A stretch of DNA of 64,000 nt from Festucalex cinctus (Eukaryota > Chordata > Actinopteri > Syngnathiformes > Syngnathidae), in NCBI RefSeq assembly GCF_051991245.1, contig NC_135431.1, forward strand, positions 3,348,001 through 3,412,000, in the 5' to 3' direction. Each line of letters starts with the position of its first letter. Position 1 is the first letter of the stretch. Below, one piece after another: positions 12,001-25,513 of this stretch. Position numbers and translations under genes: made by a program. The notes beneath the pieces were generated by a model. It did no database searches. It was not told the DNA's origin and saw nothing but the letters and a program-made list of their open reading frames with translations.

Positions 12001-15000
12001 CAAGATGTGCAAACAGAAAACTAGCATATTAGCAAGGTAGTAGCGATAGCCTATCCTTTGTAAAAACATAATACAGGGAGTCCTCGAGTTAAGGCGCGCT
12101 CGACCTAAGGCATTTTTTCGGCTTTACAACGGTTACACCCGGTCCACCATTTTGGCTCCGTCCGCCATTTTGGCTCCTCATCCGCCATATATCCCGCAGT
12201 GTTTTCCCCTCGTCCGCTATTTAGCCATTAGCTAGTGCTAGCGCTTGTACACTTGTGGGAGTATCTTTGGCGTTTTCGCCCTTTTTTCCCCACATTAGCC
12301 TCCCCCCTTCTTTTCCATCCACCTCTAAGCACTAAAGGTAATGACAGTTTCTTATTTTATTTTGATGTAACTATTGAATTTAATGGGGAAATTCGCTAGC
12401 GTAGGAACGCAACTCCGACGTAACTCGAGGACTCACATTTTTGTTCAACCTGAAAATGGGGTTCTATAGTTTAAAACCTTGACATGATAAGAGAAAAACT
12501 GGGATCAGTTTTGGATTCCGCACCCAAAAATTTGTTTAAAAACAGCTGTCAGACCTAATTCAACGAAAACTTGTAGTATTATTAGAAAAAGTCATCATAT
12601 GATGAGACCAAAGATGTAAAATGGCAATAAAATAGTAATTTTATGAGATATATAATATAATATATATATATATATATATATATGATAACATGATGAGAAA
12701 AATCTATTGTTTTATTTAATTTGCGCTGTTTTTTTAAGGACATTTTATTTTGGGACTAAAATTAATTTATCATTTGGTTCACCACGTGGTCTAAGTTGTT
12801 TTTTTTGTTGTTTTTTTCCCTTCATTTTTGTTGCGACATTTGTTACTTTTATGTGATTAAGTCGTTAACAGTTTATTGTTTGGGATTTGCATTCTAATTA
12901 TTCTGTCTGTAAACGTGGCAATTTTATTAGAATAAAGTCATAATTTATGGTGAAATAATGTAGTCAGGCCGTATCCTTGTCTTAAAAAAAAAAAAAAAAA
13001 AAAAAAGTGCTTTGGAAAATTATATCGATTTTCGGGGGTATTTTGCTATTCTGTAATATCAGGATAAAACTGTACTTTCAAGATCTATAAAAAAAAAAAA
13101 AAAAAAAAAAAAAGGTGCGATATAACAGGGGCACGAATGACGAACCGCGATATAGCAGGGGTACGCCGTACAGTGGAACACTTTCAACACTGCCAGAAAA
13201 ATCAAGACTCACTCCATCACACGCGCTCGTTCACACCCCCGCTGTGTCTCTTCCCAAAACAAATGGCTGCCTGCACATATTTCGACACACGCGCACACAC
13301 ACATGCTGACTTGTCAGCTTTTGGCAAAAAGGGGATTTCCTTGGATGCGGTCGTCGTCCCCCCCACCCCCTTGGCGCCGCCCCTCCCGCTCGCCCGCCCG
13401 CCGTCTCGCCCGCTCTTCCGTGGAGCGCCTCATGAATTATTTGTGGCGCGATTGTAGCCGTTTGCTCGCGGCTCGTTAAATCGCCGCTCTGCGTGTGTGT
13501 GTGTGTGCGTGCGTGCGTGTAACAGCTCGGTGCTCCAAGCTCAGCCGTCTGCTGTCGAGACACCGGCGAGCATCATCAGCATCATCATCACGACACCTCC
13601 GCGGACACAAGCGCTGTCTGCGATGCCAGCAGCAGGGCGGTAACAGGAACCGCGCTTTACACATGCATCTAAATAATAATAATAATAATATGAACAACGA
13701 AACTTGATAGAACTTAGCAGTACCGCATTGTGGCGATATCGCCTTCAAATACTTAGTGTGAGTGATTTCTCCTTGCGAGTGTTTTCATTTTCGCATTGGG
13801 TAACAATTGATTCTGCTCCACTGTAGTATCTGTGACTTTGAAGGTGTGTGGCTTTAAAAGGCGGGGTCTAGACTGGTGAGTAACGTGGGGACTCAACGAA
13901 TGAGAGTGTAGAAAACTGGCCGGTTATAGGCCTGGCTGTCATCTGGCTAACTGTTAAAACCATTTTCACACTGCGCTCGCTCAGTGTGAGTCACACGAAT
14001 GACTGGTTTCCAGCGTGCCCATATTTGGAAGTAGCTGAAGTAGCAGCCGACCAGAAAGTTAAAATGGAGATTTTGTTAGATGTATCTTTCTTGCAGATAA
14101 TAATAAGAGTAGACCGAAACAATTGGTTTTGCATCTTCTTATTAGTTTTTTTTTTTGTTTATTACATCTAAAATGATTCAAGTTATTCGACCAATCGTTG
14201 CAGCCAGGTCTGGACTGCCACAAAAAAAATTGGCCCTGGCATTTTGACTTAGACCCACCGGCCCGGCCCAACTCCTGCCTAACATGTAGTTCTGCCACTG
14301 ATGTTTCAGTTTGCGATCTATATTCAAACTGGATTAATGGATTAATTATCCCTCTCAATTGTGGCCAGTGTCTATGGGGATAAAATGTAGGAAAATAATT
14401 GTTAAAAGGCACTGCATTGCCCCCAAAAGAGGCCGGCCCACCAGGCATCTGCCCTCTACGCCAGATGGCTAGTCCGGCTCTGGTTGCAGCCTTATTTTGA
14501 CTGATTGTCCCGTTGAAAAAATAAAAATAAAAAATAGCAGGGAAAAAAAAAAAGTCATCACTGTGCTTCTGTTGACAAGCTTTCACATCACTAATAAATT
14601 CACAAATTCCTAACCGACTTCACGCGCGACGTGAAAGGCAACACGCGCAAGCCCCGAGGCTTTGTGAATAAACGCTGCGCGTTAAACGGAAGCGCCGCCA
14701 TCAGCAACGACTGCAGACATCGGCAGTCGCCTCGGGGCTTGAACCGCCTTCCCTGCTGGGATGAGCGAGCGGAACTTACGCAAGCCGGATATCTCTTTTT
14801 CCGACTACGTTTGCTGGTAATGCGCTACAATCTCCCAAAAGGTCGTCAATGAAACGCTCCTCAAGAGCAGGAAGATCCTTTTACTTGTCCGACAGGAAGC
14901 AAAATCAACCCGTGTGGAAACTCACAGTAAACTGTCAAAATAGTAGACTTGACCTTAGACAGCTGGTCTAAGTTGTGGCGCCCATTCACACATTTGTTGC

Positions 15001-18000
15001 CGCTTCATGTTTGTTCAAACAGCAGCTGTTTCTATATTATAATGACAACATATATGCTAATTTCTGTTAGCTAGCCTATTGCCTTTTCACATTACATGTT
15101 AGCATCAGCTCCATTGTACTAAGCCGAACCCTGCAGCTTCCGAGGCGCTAAATCGGGACAGGGCGTTAAGACCTAACAGTGTCAAATCCCGCCTTTGTGG
15201 CTCAGCGCGTGTCCTTTTTTAATAGTAGCGCCGTTCCTCCATCAGATACGTCTTCATCCTCCCTATGGCGGCGATTAGACCAGAGCTGACACGCTGGCTG
15301 AACCCGGCGGCAAATCCCACACAAGTCGGGGCCCGCAACACGCAAAGCGCACGACGATCTGCGACCGCTGCTGGATGGATGGATGGATGGATGGATGGAT
15401 GGGGGGAGGGGAAGGTTTCTTATTTTTAATGAAAATAACATAAAGAAAAATAAAAGTAAAATAAAATATATAATAAAGATAAATGTAATTCAATAAATAA
15501 ATGTAAATAAAAGGGGCAATTGAAAAAGATGGGTTTGTATTAACAAATATGAAAAAAAAATCAATAAAAACCTAGACAAAAGTACAAAAATAATTGTGAA
15601 AAATACTATATAACAAATTCATTTAAAAAAAAAAGAAAAAAATATATAAGCACAAATTCTGCATCATCAACCACAGGTTTTAGGAAATGCAGGTTATTAA
15701 AAAAATAAATAAATACGTAGTTGTAAAATTAAAAAGGTATGAAAAGCAAAAAAGGTGGGCTATTATTACAAGTACAAAATAAACCAAAATAATAATAAGT
15801 AACATTCATATAGATAGATAGATAGATCTATATTTTGAATCTATAATTTGATTTATACTACAGCACTCATTCTGCAACACTACGAACGTAAATTTTTTTT
15901 AAGAGGTGGGTTACTATCATAATTATTTACAAGTAAATAAAACAATTTAAGGTAAAGAAAAGGGTAAAAAAAAAAAAAAGTAAGAAAATGCAGAAGCATA
16001 CGTCCCCAGCGGAGGCTGAGTAGCTCCAAACTTCAATGATAATATTCTAGATATTTCTATTCATTTATTTATTTATTTATTTATTTATTTAAAAAGAGCT
16101 AACTGAACCCCCTGGATTGGACCAGCTCGTCTCACAATCTTACGAGCAGCTACACAGAACGCTCAATATGTTGTTGTTGTTCCCCCCCCCCCCCCCCCCC
16201 TTCTCCTCGGAGCCACTCATTTGTTACCATTAGCAACCACTCTCAGGTAGCCACTCGGGGAGCCGTGCGACCACGTGACGGCCAATTGAAACAAGGCCTC
16301 GGCCTCCGCGGGGCCCCTCGTGCTGCTTGCTATCTCGCCACACCGCCGTATCGACTCGGAAGACAAAAGCCGAGGGAGAAAAACGTCTCCGGCTGATCTG
16401 AGAATGCAGATTGTCATCGTTGATGAAAAACACGCATCTGACAAGGACACTCAAAAAAAAATAAAGAAAAAAAAAACAATCCCTCTAAAAAGGAGCTATT
16501 GATCATTACAAGCTATCACGGGCAACGGGTCAACGCTGTCCAATATCCACACGAGTAATTCAATCAAGGACAAGCTTAATTAAATGACTGATTTCATATG
16601 AGCCCAGCGCAGCTCTCATCAGCACTTTCAACGCAGTACAGACAAAGTCGACTCGGAAAAAGACGATACAGAACCAAAGAAGACATTCAGTCAACCCTTG
16701 AAACATAACTGAGGATTGATTTGACTCACATGAACTTATTACACGTAGCTTCAACATGTCAACCATACGACAGGGATTTACAATTAAATATCCCACAAGG
16801 CCACACCCAAGTGTCTTGTTGTTATGCCAACACATAGCATAACAAAGATTGTTTTGGAGTACATAAACTTACTACCAGTGGCTTTAATACAGCCTACATT
16901 AACATTACAGGGTGTAAAACAGTATAAACCAGTGCCTGGTTGTTATGCTAATACATATCTTTAAGTAGGATTGTTTTGACTAACTTTTACACATAACCTT
17001 TGATATATACGTCACACGTAATATGTATAGAAAATACGGATGTAAAACTGTATAAAATGTCCCACAATGCCACATACCAAGCCGTTTGATTGTTATGCCA
17101 ACAAATCACAATACATCAATGATTGTTATGACTAATATTATTTAAAATACTACATGCAGCTTTAATATGTCACACATACAACACTTTAGTCTTGCTCATG
17201 CATACATTGGAAAAAGGGATGTAAAATTATATGAAGTGTCCTGCAAATCCACGTGTCCAAGTGCCTGATTGTTATGCCATCACGTAGCCTTAGAAGTGTT
17301 TGTACTGACATAAGCCAACTATGTAGAAAATTGGGATGTAAAACTCATTAAATTGTCCCACAGGCCAACATGGTCAGGCGTCTGATTGTTATGCCCACAT
17401 AGCTTTAAGAGGAATGTTTTGATTCACATAAACGTGCTTGCTTCACATAGCCTTGGCATAACAAATATATATATATTTTTTTTAAAATTATAACAAATTA
17501 CTTTCTATGGTCAGGTGTCTGATTGTTATGCCCAAATAGCTTTGAGAGGAATGTTTTGATTCACGTAAACGTGCTTGCTTCACATAGCCTTGACATAACA
17601 ATTTTTTTTTAAATTATAACAAATTACTTTCCATGGTCAGGTGTCTGATTGTTATGCCCAAATAGCTTTAAGAGGAATGTTTTGATTCACATAAACGTGC
17701 TTGCTTCACATAGCCTTGACATAATTTTTTTTTTAATTATAGCAAATTACTTTCCATGGTCAGGTGTCTGATTGTTATGCCCAAATAGCTTTAAGAGGAA
17801 TGTTTTGATTCACATAAACGTGCTTGCTTCACATAGCCTTGACATAATTTTTTTTTTAATTATAGCAAATTACTTTCCATGGTCAGGTGTCTGATTGTTA
17901 TGCCCAAATAGCTTTAAGAGAAATGTTTTGATTCACATAAACGTGCTTGCTTCACATAGCCTTGACATAATTTTTTTTTTAATTATAACAAATTACTTTC

Positions 18001-21000
18001 CATGGTCAGGTGTCTGATTGTTATGCCCAAATAGCTTTAAGAGGAATGTTTTGATTCACATAAACGTGCTTGCTTCACATAGCCTTGACATAACAATTTT
18101 TTTTTTAAATTATAACAAATTACTTTCTAATGATGACACTAAACTAGTGACAGATTGTGGCACATCAAGGATCTACTTTCGCAAGAGCTATTTTGTGGGA
18201 TCTCTGAGTGAATAAAGTGCAACAGTGCTAGTTCTTCAAATTGTGTTATTGCAGCAAAAAGCAGGAAGATGCCAGAGCCTCTCCGAAAGGCTCCGCCTTT
18301 GCTCTTTTGGAGCAAAACAGTCAGGGACAGCCAGGAGTGAAATCTTTCCCTTCATGCTCCGGTTTGGCGGTTGCGCTTCCACCACGGGAGGAAGGAGCAG
18401 ATTATGTGGCGGATTAAGAAGAAAAGGCTTTTGACCCAGTTGCTTTTCAAAGAGAGCATGACCAAGAAAAAAAAGAAGAAGAAAGTGCATGAGAGCAGGC
18501 TTGTAGTTGTTGTTCACAAGCAACATATTTCTTCTTACATGTTTTGGTTTTTTTTAATGGTCTTTTTTACAAATAAGTGCAAGTTAAGAGTTTTTCCAGT
18601 TGCTTCGTCGTAGCTTGGTCAAATGTTTGGTTTGTGTTGTGAGCCAAAATTTGTACCCTGAGCTCAATCAATAAGTGAGACATTTTCAGACGCTTTCTTA
18701 ACTTCACATGCTGCTTCACTAATTCCATCAAAACTACACACAAATAAACAAGATCGGGATCAAACACAAGGCTGTTTTTTTTTTTGTTTGTTTGTTTTTT
18801 TCAACACAAGTGCCTTTTTCAAAAGACAAAGAAAGAAATTGTTTTTGTTCCACTTGCCAAGGAAGTTCATCAAAGATTCAAGACTTTCAGATCCATTGCT
18901 TCTTTCTGCTTTGGTTCGTCTTGAAATTTGGGATTTCTTGCCTCCATTGAAATGAATCGAAATGTTCTGACTGTAAACTATTATATTTAGTTTAGTTTAG
19001 GTTTAAATAAAAATAGCCCCCTATAACATTATACTTTGTAGTAACAGAGTAAATACATGACCTAATGTAAACAATTAAACAGCTTGTTTTTCACGATTTA
19101 AAACTCCAATCAAATTCATTGTGCCGCTCCTTTCTGGTGTGCCCAAGTTGGCCACCGGGGGCAGTATAATACAATCATACAAATGAAGAAGAGATTCACA
19201 TCTACTGACTCAGCAAGATGCTGTAAAATGAGACCTTTTTCCATCGAGGATAACGAAAGGTTCTAAAACCGTCACTACTGATGCTAATCTTTAGCATGTC
19301 AATGCTGTTTTCTATTGTAAGTTAGCATTAAGCTAGTGGGATCATGATTTGATGCTCCAATCAAATTCATTGCGCCGCTCCTTTTTGTTGTGCCCACGTT
19401 GGCCACCGGGGGCAGTATAATACAATCACACAGACACAAATGAAGAAGAGATTCACATCTACTGACTCAGCAAGATGCTGTAAAATGAGACCTTTTTCCA
19501 TCGAGGATAACGAAAGGTTCTTAAACCGTCACTACTGATGCTAATCATTAGCATGTCTATGCTGTTTTCTATTGTAAGTTAACATGAAGCTAGTGGCATC
19601 ATGATTTGATGCTCCAATCAAATTCATTGCGCCGCTCCTTTCTGTTGTGCCCACGTTGGCCACCGGGGGCAGTATAATACAATCATACAGACACAAATGA
19701 AGAAGAGATTCACATCTACTGACTCAGCAAGAGGCTATAAAACGAGACCTTTTTCCATCGAGGATAACGAAAGGTTCTTAAACCGCCATTACTGATGCTA
19801 ATCATTAGCATGTCAATGCTATTTTCTATCGTAAGTCAACATTAAGCTAGCGGGATCATGATTGGCTGTTTGAAATACACAATGTGTCTATTATCGTTGT
19901 TTTAATGTTTAGTTAGTTAGTGTGCGTGCCTCGCTTGCAGTTTGGGCGCGCGTTTATTTCTTTCCCAAGGCCTGGCGATAAGACGGGAACGGAGTGGCGA
20001 GAGCCAAGTCAGCACACCACGACGAGGAGGAGGAGGAGGAAGAGGAGGAGGCGGCAGATAAGCGGTAAAGGGTGCGACTCGGCAAAAGTGACAGTGTGAT
20101 GTAGTGACAGTGGAAGCGGACGAGAGAGGAGGAGGAGAAGACGGCGGTAGTCGCTCACAAAAAAAGAGACCTAGGGAGGATGAGGGGGGGGGGGAGTGAG
20201 GGTGGGGGGGGGGGGGGGGGGTTCATGGCGAGGGGGGAGTAGGTAAACTAATCACTGAGCACGCAATGCAATTTTCTGGCTCTGTGCCTCGCACTCGGCT
20301 TCCTCCCACCACGCCGCATCACGTCTTGGGGGCCTCGTCGTCGTCTTCTTACTATTCCGCTCACAAACGCCGTCTCTCCCCGCTCCATCTATCAGGCCGT
20401 ACCATTTCTCCGCCGCCCCCTTCGCATCCCTCTTTTTTTTAATACAGCCGTCCCCTCCGGCTCCACCCGAATGGATCGAGCCACCGAAGTGTTCCGATGC
20501 GAATGATGATCGCGTTGCAGCAGCCAGTGAGAAAGCAAAAGCCAAATCCGCCGTTTAAAGCTTTTTATTCCGTGATCCTCGATATCCCACCTTAAGGTCC
20601 ATGTACTGGTACGATTGTAAGATAATTCAGTGCATTGGGAGGAGTCACATATTCTAGTTAACAAGATGTCAACGAGTGTCCGACTAGTATACCAAAGTCA
20701 TCACACCCAAGCATATAAAACAACCGAACTATATAACCCTCGATCGGTTGTTTTCACGTGTGGCGTATTGCGTTAGCTCTGTTGCTACACAGATGTAGCA
20801 TCCAACAACAGTAGCTTTGTGCTTCCCTCTCCAGGCATAACTAATCACACCACGCATAAAACAACTGTTAAAACTTATTTGCTCACAAAAACGTATAAAT
20901 ACGTTCTAATACGTTTTTTGTTTTTTTTTAATGCTAGAGCACACACAAAGGCTTTGATGCAGCATCCCAACTGCAAAGAACAGTTGAAGAAATGGTAGTT

Positions 21001-23910
21001 ATTACACAAACGGCCAGCAGGTGGCAGCAGAGTATAAGAGTATAATCAAAAAATCCTAAATGATGAAACTTAGCTATATTCAAATGTTAATTTCTGCAAA
21101 ATGGAAACAGATAGAAATATACTTTGTTTTCCTGATGAAAGAAGAGACTTTAATCTTTCTTTTGGTATTTTCCATGTTTTTATAGCCATAGAACACAATA
21201 TTCTGTGGGCTTTGCAAAATCAGTCAAAATTGCGTAAAACAGCCAGGAGTGAAGGGGATTGCTTCTGTGAAAATGGCTGTGAGTGAATGAGTTAAGCGTT
21301 GTTCGATTAGTCATGCCTGGAGAGTGGGATGCGTGGATGACGTACTCGTACTGCCAGATATTTTCAATGGTATTTATCCACTGGACATTCGTGTTCTATT
21401 GTTTTTTATTTATTTATTTAATTGTTTGTTTTTTTCACATAAAACGTGTATTGTAGAAAAATATCAGAGAAAATTGCCATTTCATGTTATTTAAAGGAGA
21501 ATGACTACATCGGGCTATAAATCGTTATTGGGATTAAAAGAAAATTTGTCCATAATGGGATGGAAGTTTTTTGTCCATATCACACAGCAGAAACATCTTT
21601 TGTATGATATATCACAATAATGCCATTACTGATACCATCTATCATTTGCATCATTTCATTGCCTCACCCAGTGAGAACACAACAAGATCGGCTCATTGGA
21701 AAACATCAATAACGGAAGTGGAATCGTGAAACTCATCAATTTGCATCCCTGAATGACCTTAAAGTAGTGAGAACAAAGCGCATACTCGCGCATGGGCCTC
21801 ATGCTGTGCGCTGGATTTTGGAAAATATCACATGAAAGCTCCAACGGCTGTTCACGGGCGCGTCGGTCGAGACGAGCGTTTGATAGCTGGAGCCTGCCCG
21901 CCTGTCTCGCTATTTTGCAGCGCCTTGGTGATGATGATAGATGCTCGCAGCAGACATGCAAATCGAGGAGGCGGCGCCCCTCACACACACACGCAAGCCT
22001 GTGGTCCTCTGATATAATAATAGCAATAAACGGGCACTCACACCCCCCCCCCCCTTTTTTTTTTTAAATGGGTATCAAATTTTGATGGCATGATTCACCC
22101 GGACATTAATTAAATGACGTAGCAGAGTCGCTCATCTGTCTTAAGATTACGATTGGAGCTTGTTTAAATTAAATGAAGACATTTTTAAAAAATGGAGGAT
22201 GTTGTCAACATATGAGCCAAAATATTCAATGTACTGTTGAATTTCGGGCATGGGTACTTGAGACATTTTCATGCGTCTTGTCATGAGCAACATGACCACA
22301 AAATTTTGTGCCAATTGACAAAACCGTCGCCCACTTTTGGGGATCATTGATCCCAAACCGAACAAATAATTCTGTCCTAGTGTGGTCACGTCTGATGAAA
22401 TTCTGAGAGTATGTTTGTGGGCTGTGGGCGGAACTTTTCATTGGTGCTTCTTTTGTCAATATAGGAAAAAAAGAAAAAAGAAATTTTGTGTTACCCACCT
22501 GTTCTGGACACCTGCTTCAGATTGAGACAAATTTGAAGGGAATTCATCAAAATAAGAGCCATGGAATTCACTCAAAATGGCTGCTTCAAAACCAAAATGG
22601 CTGACTTCCTGTTCAATATTATACAGTGGTTCTTGAGAATTATTTTGTGCATCCTATTTTGCATTTTATGATCTGGAATTTTTAATGTAGTTGGTTTGTT
22701 AAAGCATCTTGTAAATACTTGTTTTTAAAAGGTGCCATACAAATGAAGTTTATCTTGTGTCGATTGAGAAACTGGTGAAACTCAGTGATCATTTTTTTCT
22801 ACCTTGTACCTTTGATAAAAACAACTTAATTCTAATTCTAATTGAGTGTTTCCCTTTTTTTTTTAGGATAACTACTTCAGTTCAGGGCCCATTTTGGACA
22901 AATTACATCGTCAAAATCCAAAATTTGCTCAAAATGGCCGACCTCCCCTACAATATCATGCAGGGTCCTTGAAGATTTTACACGTGAGTCCCCCCTAATT
23001 TCATATTGATGCAATGTCTGGGGCTTGAATTTCCAGGGGGCGCTACTGAGCCAATTTTGGCAGATTAAGTTCCAGACCCGCTTGAAATCCATCAATTTAC
23101 ACCAAGACATACATGCTTGAAAAAAAATACATTTTGGGGCAAGTTGAGACCCCAGCAAAAGACATGATTAATCAGAAGAAGAAGAAGAAGAAGCAACAAT
23201 TTTCAAGATCGATTAGATTCCTAGTAACGAAAGTGGTCACGATACTGTTTAAGGATGGCAAGACCTGCGAGACGATTGTCAAACATCATTAAGAAGACAG
23301 GAGCGTCACCCCCCCCCCCCCCCCCCAACCCCCCCTTACCCACATACACTTTGACACGCAGTATAAGTCAGCCCATCCATCATCATTGACGCCTTGTCAC
23401 CGTGGAGGCTCCGAGCGACACGCTTGATAACGCAACACAGCCTTTAGCGTGGAATTTAACCATTCAGACTTCCACTAAGAACACACACAAAAAAAAGGGG
23501 GCGGAGTCACACTAAAATCACACCAAACATTTTCCGGTTAATTTTCTGTTTCATTTAATTTCATTAACAAAAATATGTTTTCAAGTTTCGTCAGATTGTC
23601 ATATTTATTGACCAGGTATGTAAACACAACAGAAGAAGACAGTACAGGAAGCCTGTTGGTTCGCTAGTTAGTGCCCCAAGTTTTTTTTTTTTTTTTTTAA
23701 ACATTAAAAAGAAAGAAGACAGAATGAAGCAGAGAGCAAAAAAGAAAGGGTGTGACAACACAGAAAAAAAACAACTAGTGTCCTGTAATATAACTAAGGA
23801 TGTAACGATATCCAAACGATACGATACGATATTATCACAATATGACGGTCACGATATGATAATTATCACAATATTGTTGGGAGGTTGGCGATGCCAAAAA
23901 TGTTGCGATA

Positions 23911-23945
<35 letters not shown>

Positions 23946-25474
23946 TTATACTAATATATATATACTTAATACTGAGGCACTTACATGCTAATGCTAGCTC
24001 ACATTGACTTCCTCCACATATTGACTCTGTTCACAAGAATATTGTGTTCTGCTTCATCTGACCATTAGCGCGGATTTTAAACATGCCTTGTGAAAATTAA
24101 ACTGCACTCAAAAACTAGCCACCAGAGGGTGCTAGAACTGAAAGGTTTTTTTTAGCAGTTGTGCTGCTTTTAATATCGTGACATGATGATGACGATATAT
24201 TGTGGCAGTTTTAAAATTACAATATCACGATATTGCCGTTATTGTTACATACCTAGTAATAATAATAATACTTGCTGGTAAGTCAAAGTATTACAATACA
24301 AACCATAGAAAGTCTTTTTTTTTTTTTCCTAAGCTGTCCCCTGAGCCAAACAAGTGCACAGCATTCACCAGCCTTTCGTGCGACACTTGAAAGCCCGACA
24401 AAACGAGACTTTCGCGCATCAAGCCTCATCGGTTGCATCATGCGCCGCGAGTGTAACGCGTCGTCACGCTGCGTCACCGCCGCTGGGGGAAATCCGGATC
24501 CCGGCGCTGACCCGAGGGGGATCCGCTGACACACAAAACCGACGCGCGAGCTCAAAACGCGACGCTCGACGAGGAAGAACGGCGGCACGCGTCTGGAGAT
24601 GAAGCGGGGGTTCGCTCAGGTCACGCGCAGTTCACGCCGCAGTGGGGGTACTAAAAAAAAAAAAAAAAATGATGCAGGAGCAATAAGGAGGCGTTGCCAA
24701 GGTAACCGTGCCTTTGCCGGGGCCAAAAAGGGACGACGGGCGGGCTGCGGGAATTCTGTCGATGGGGCCGAATGGATTGTTGTCGATTTGTCGCAGTCGT
24801 CAAGCAGCAGTTGAAGGACCTTCACAATCTTTCGTTCCCATTCAAAATTTGCCTTTTTTTAAATCATCTTTTCCCATTGAAATGAATAAAAATGTTATTA
24901 AATCCAACAAAACTGGATTTTTATGTATTTAATGAGAAGAAAATAGCACTTGATATTGTACTTGACATAATTCAACAGAATGTCAAGAATTAAACTTTTT
25001 TGTTTTTTATGCTTTTGCTTTTTTTTTTTTTTTTTTGGTGTGCATGTCCAGGCCACCAGGGGGCAGTATAATATCAGCATGTGGATATACTGTACGTGGA
25101 GAAAGAGAGAAGACGTGAAAACTCCTCCTCATATGAGCATTGTGATATTTGTCTACATTAGCCATTAGCATGTTAGTTGTGTTAGCATTAAGCTAGCAGA
25201 CTTTAAAGGCCGATTTCAAAACACAACGTGAAACTCCCTTTATGTTTGGTCTGACAGTAAATTTCCACTGGGAGTGCCAACAAAGAGCTCGAAAACCGTG
25301 GAAGTCATATCTCAAATCATGACAATATTATATTGATGTAATGATATCCAAACATCACAGTACGATATTATCACGATATGAAGGTCATGATACGATCATT
25401 ATCACAATATTGTGGGGAGTTTGGCGATACAAAAAAAGGTCACAATATTGTAAAAAAAAATGAGCTCATACTAA

Positions 25475-25513
<39 letters not shown>

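Noticed and set aside
14059..14586. 175-codon minus-strand ORF
   Set aside because: Covers a MITE-like repeat and A/T runs; no protein features.
21320..21345. GGATGACGTA, resembling part of miR-598, which lies in mammalian XKR6 intron 1
   Set aside because: Only about nine bases match and no precursor-like hairpin surrounds it.
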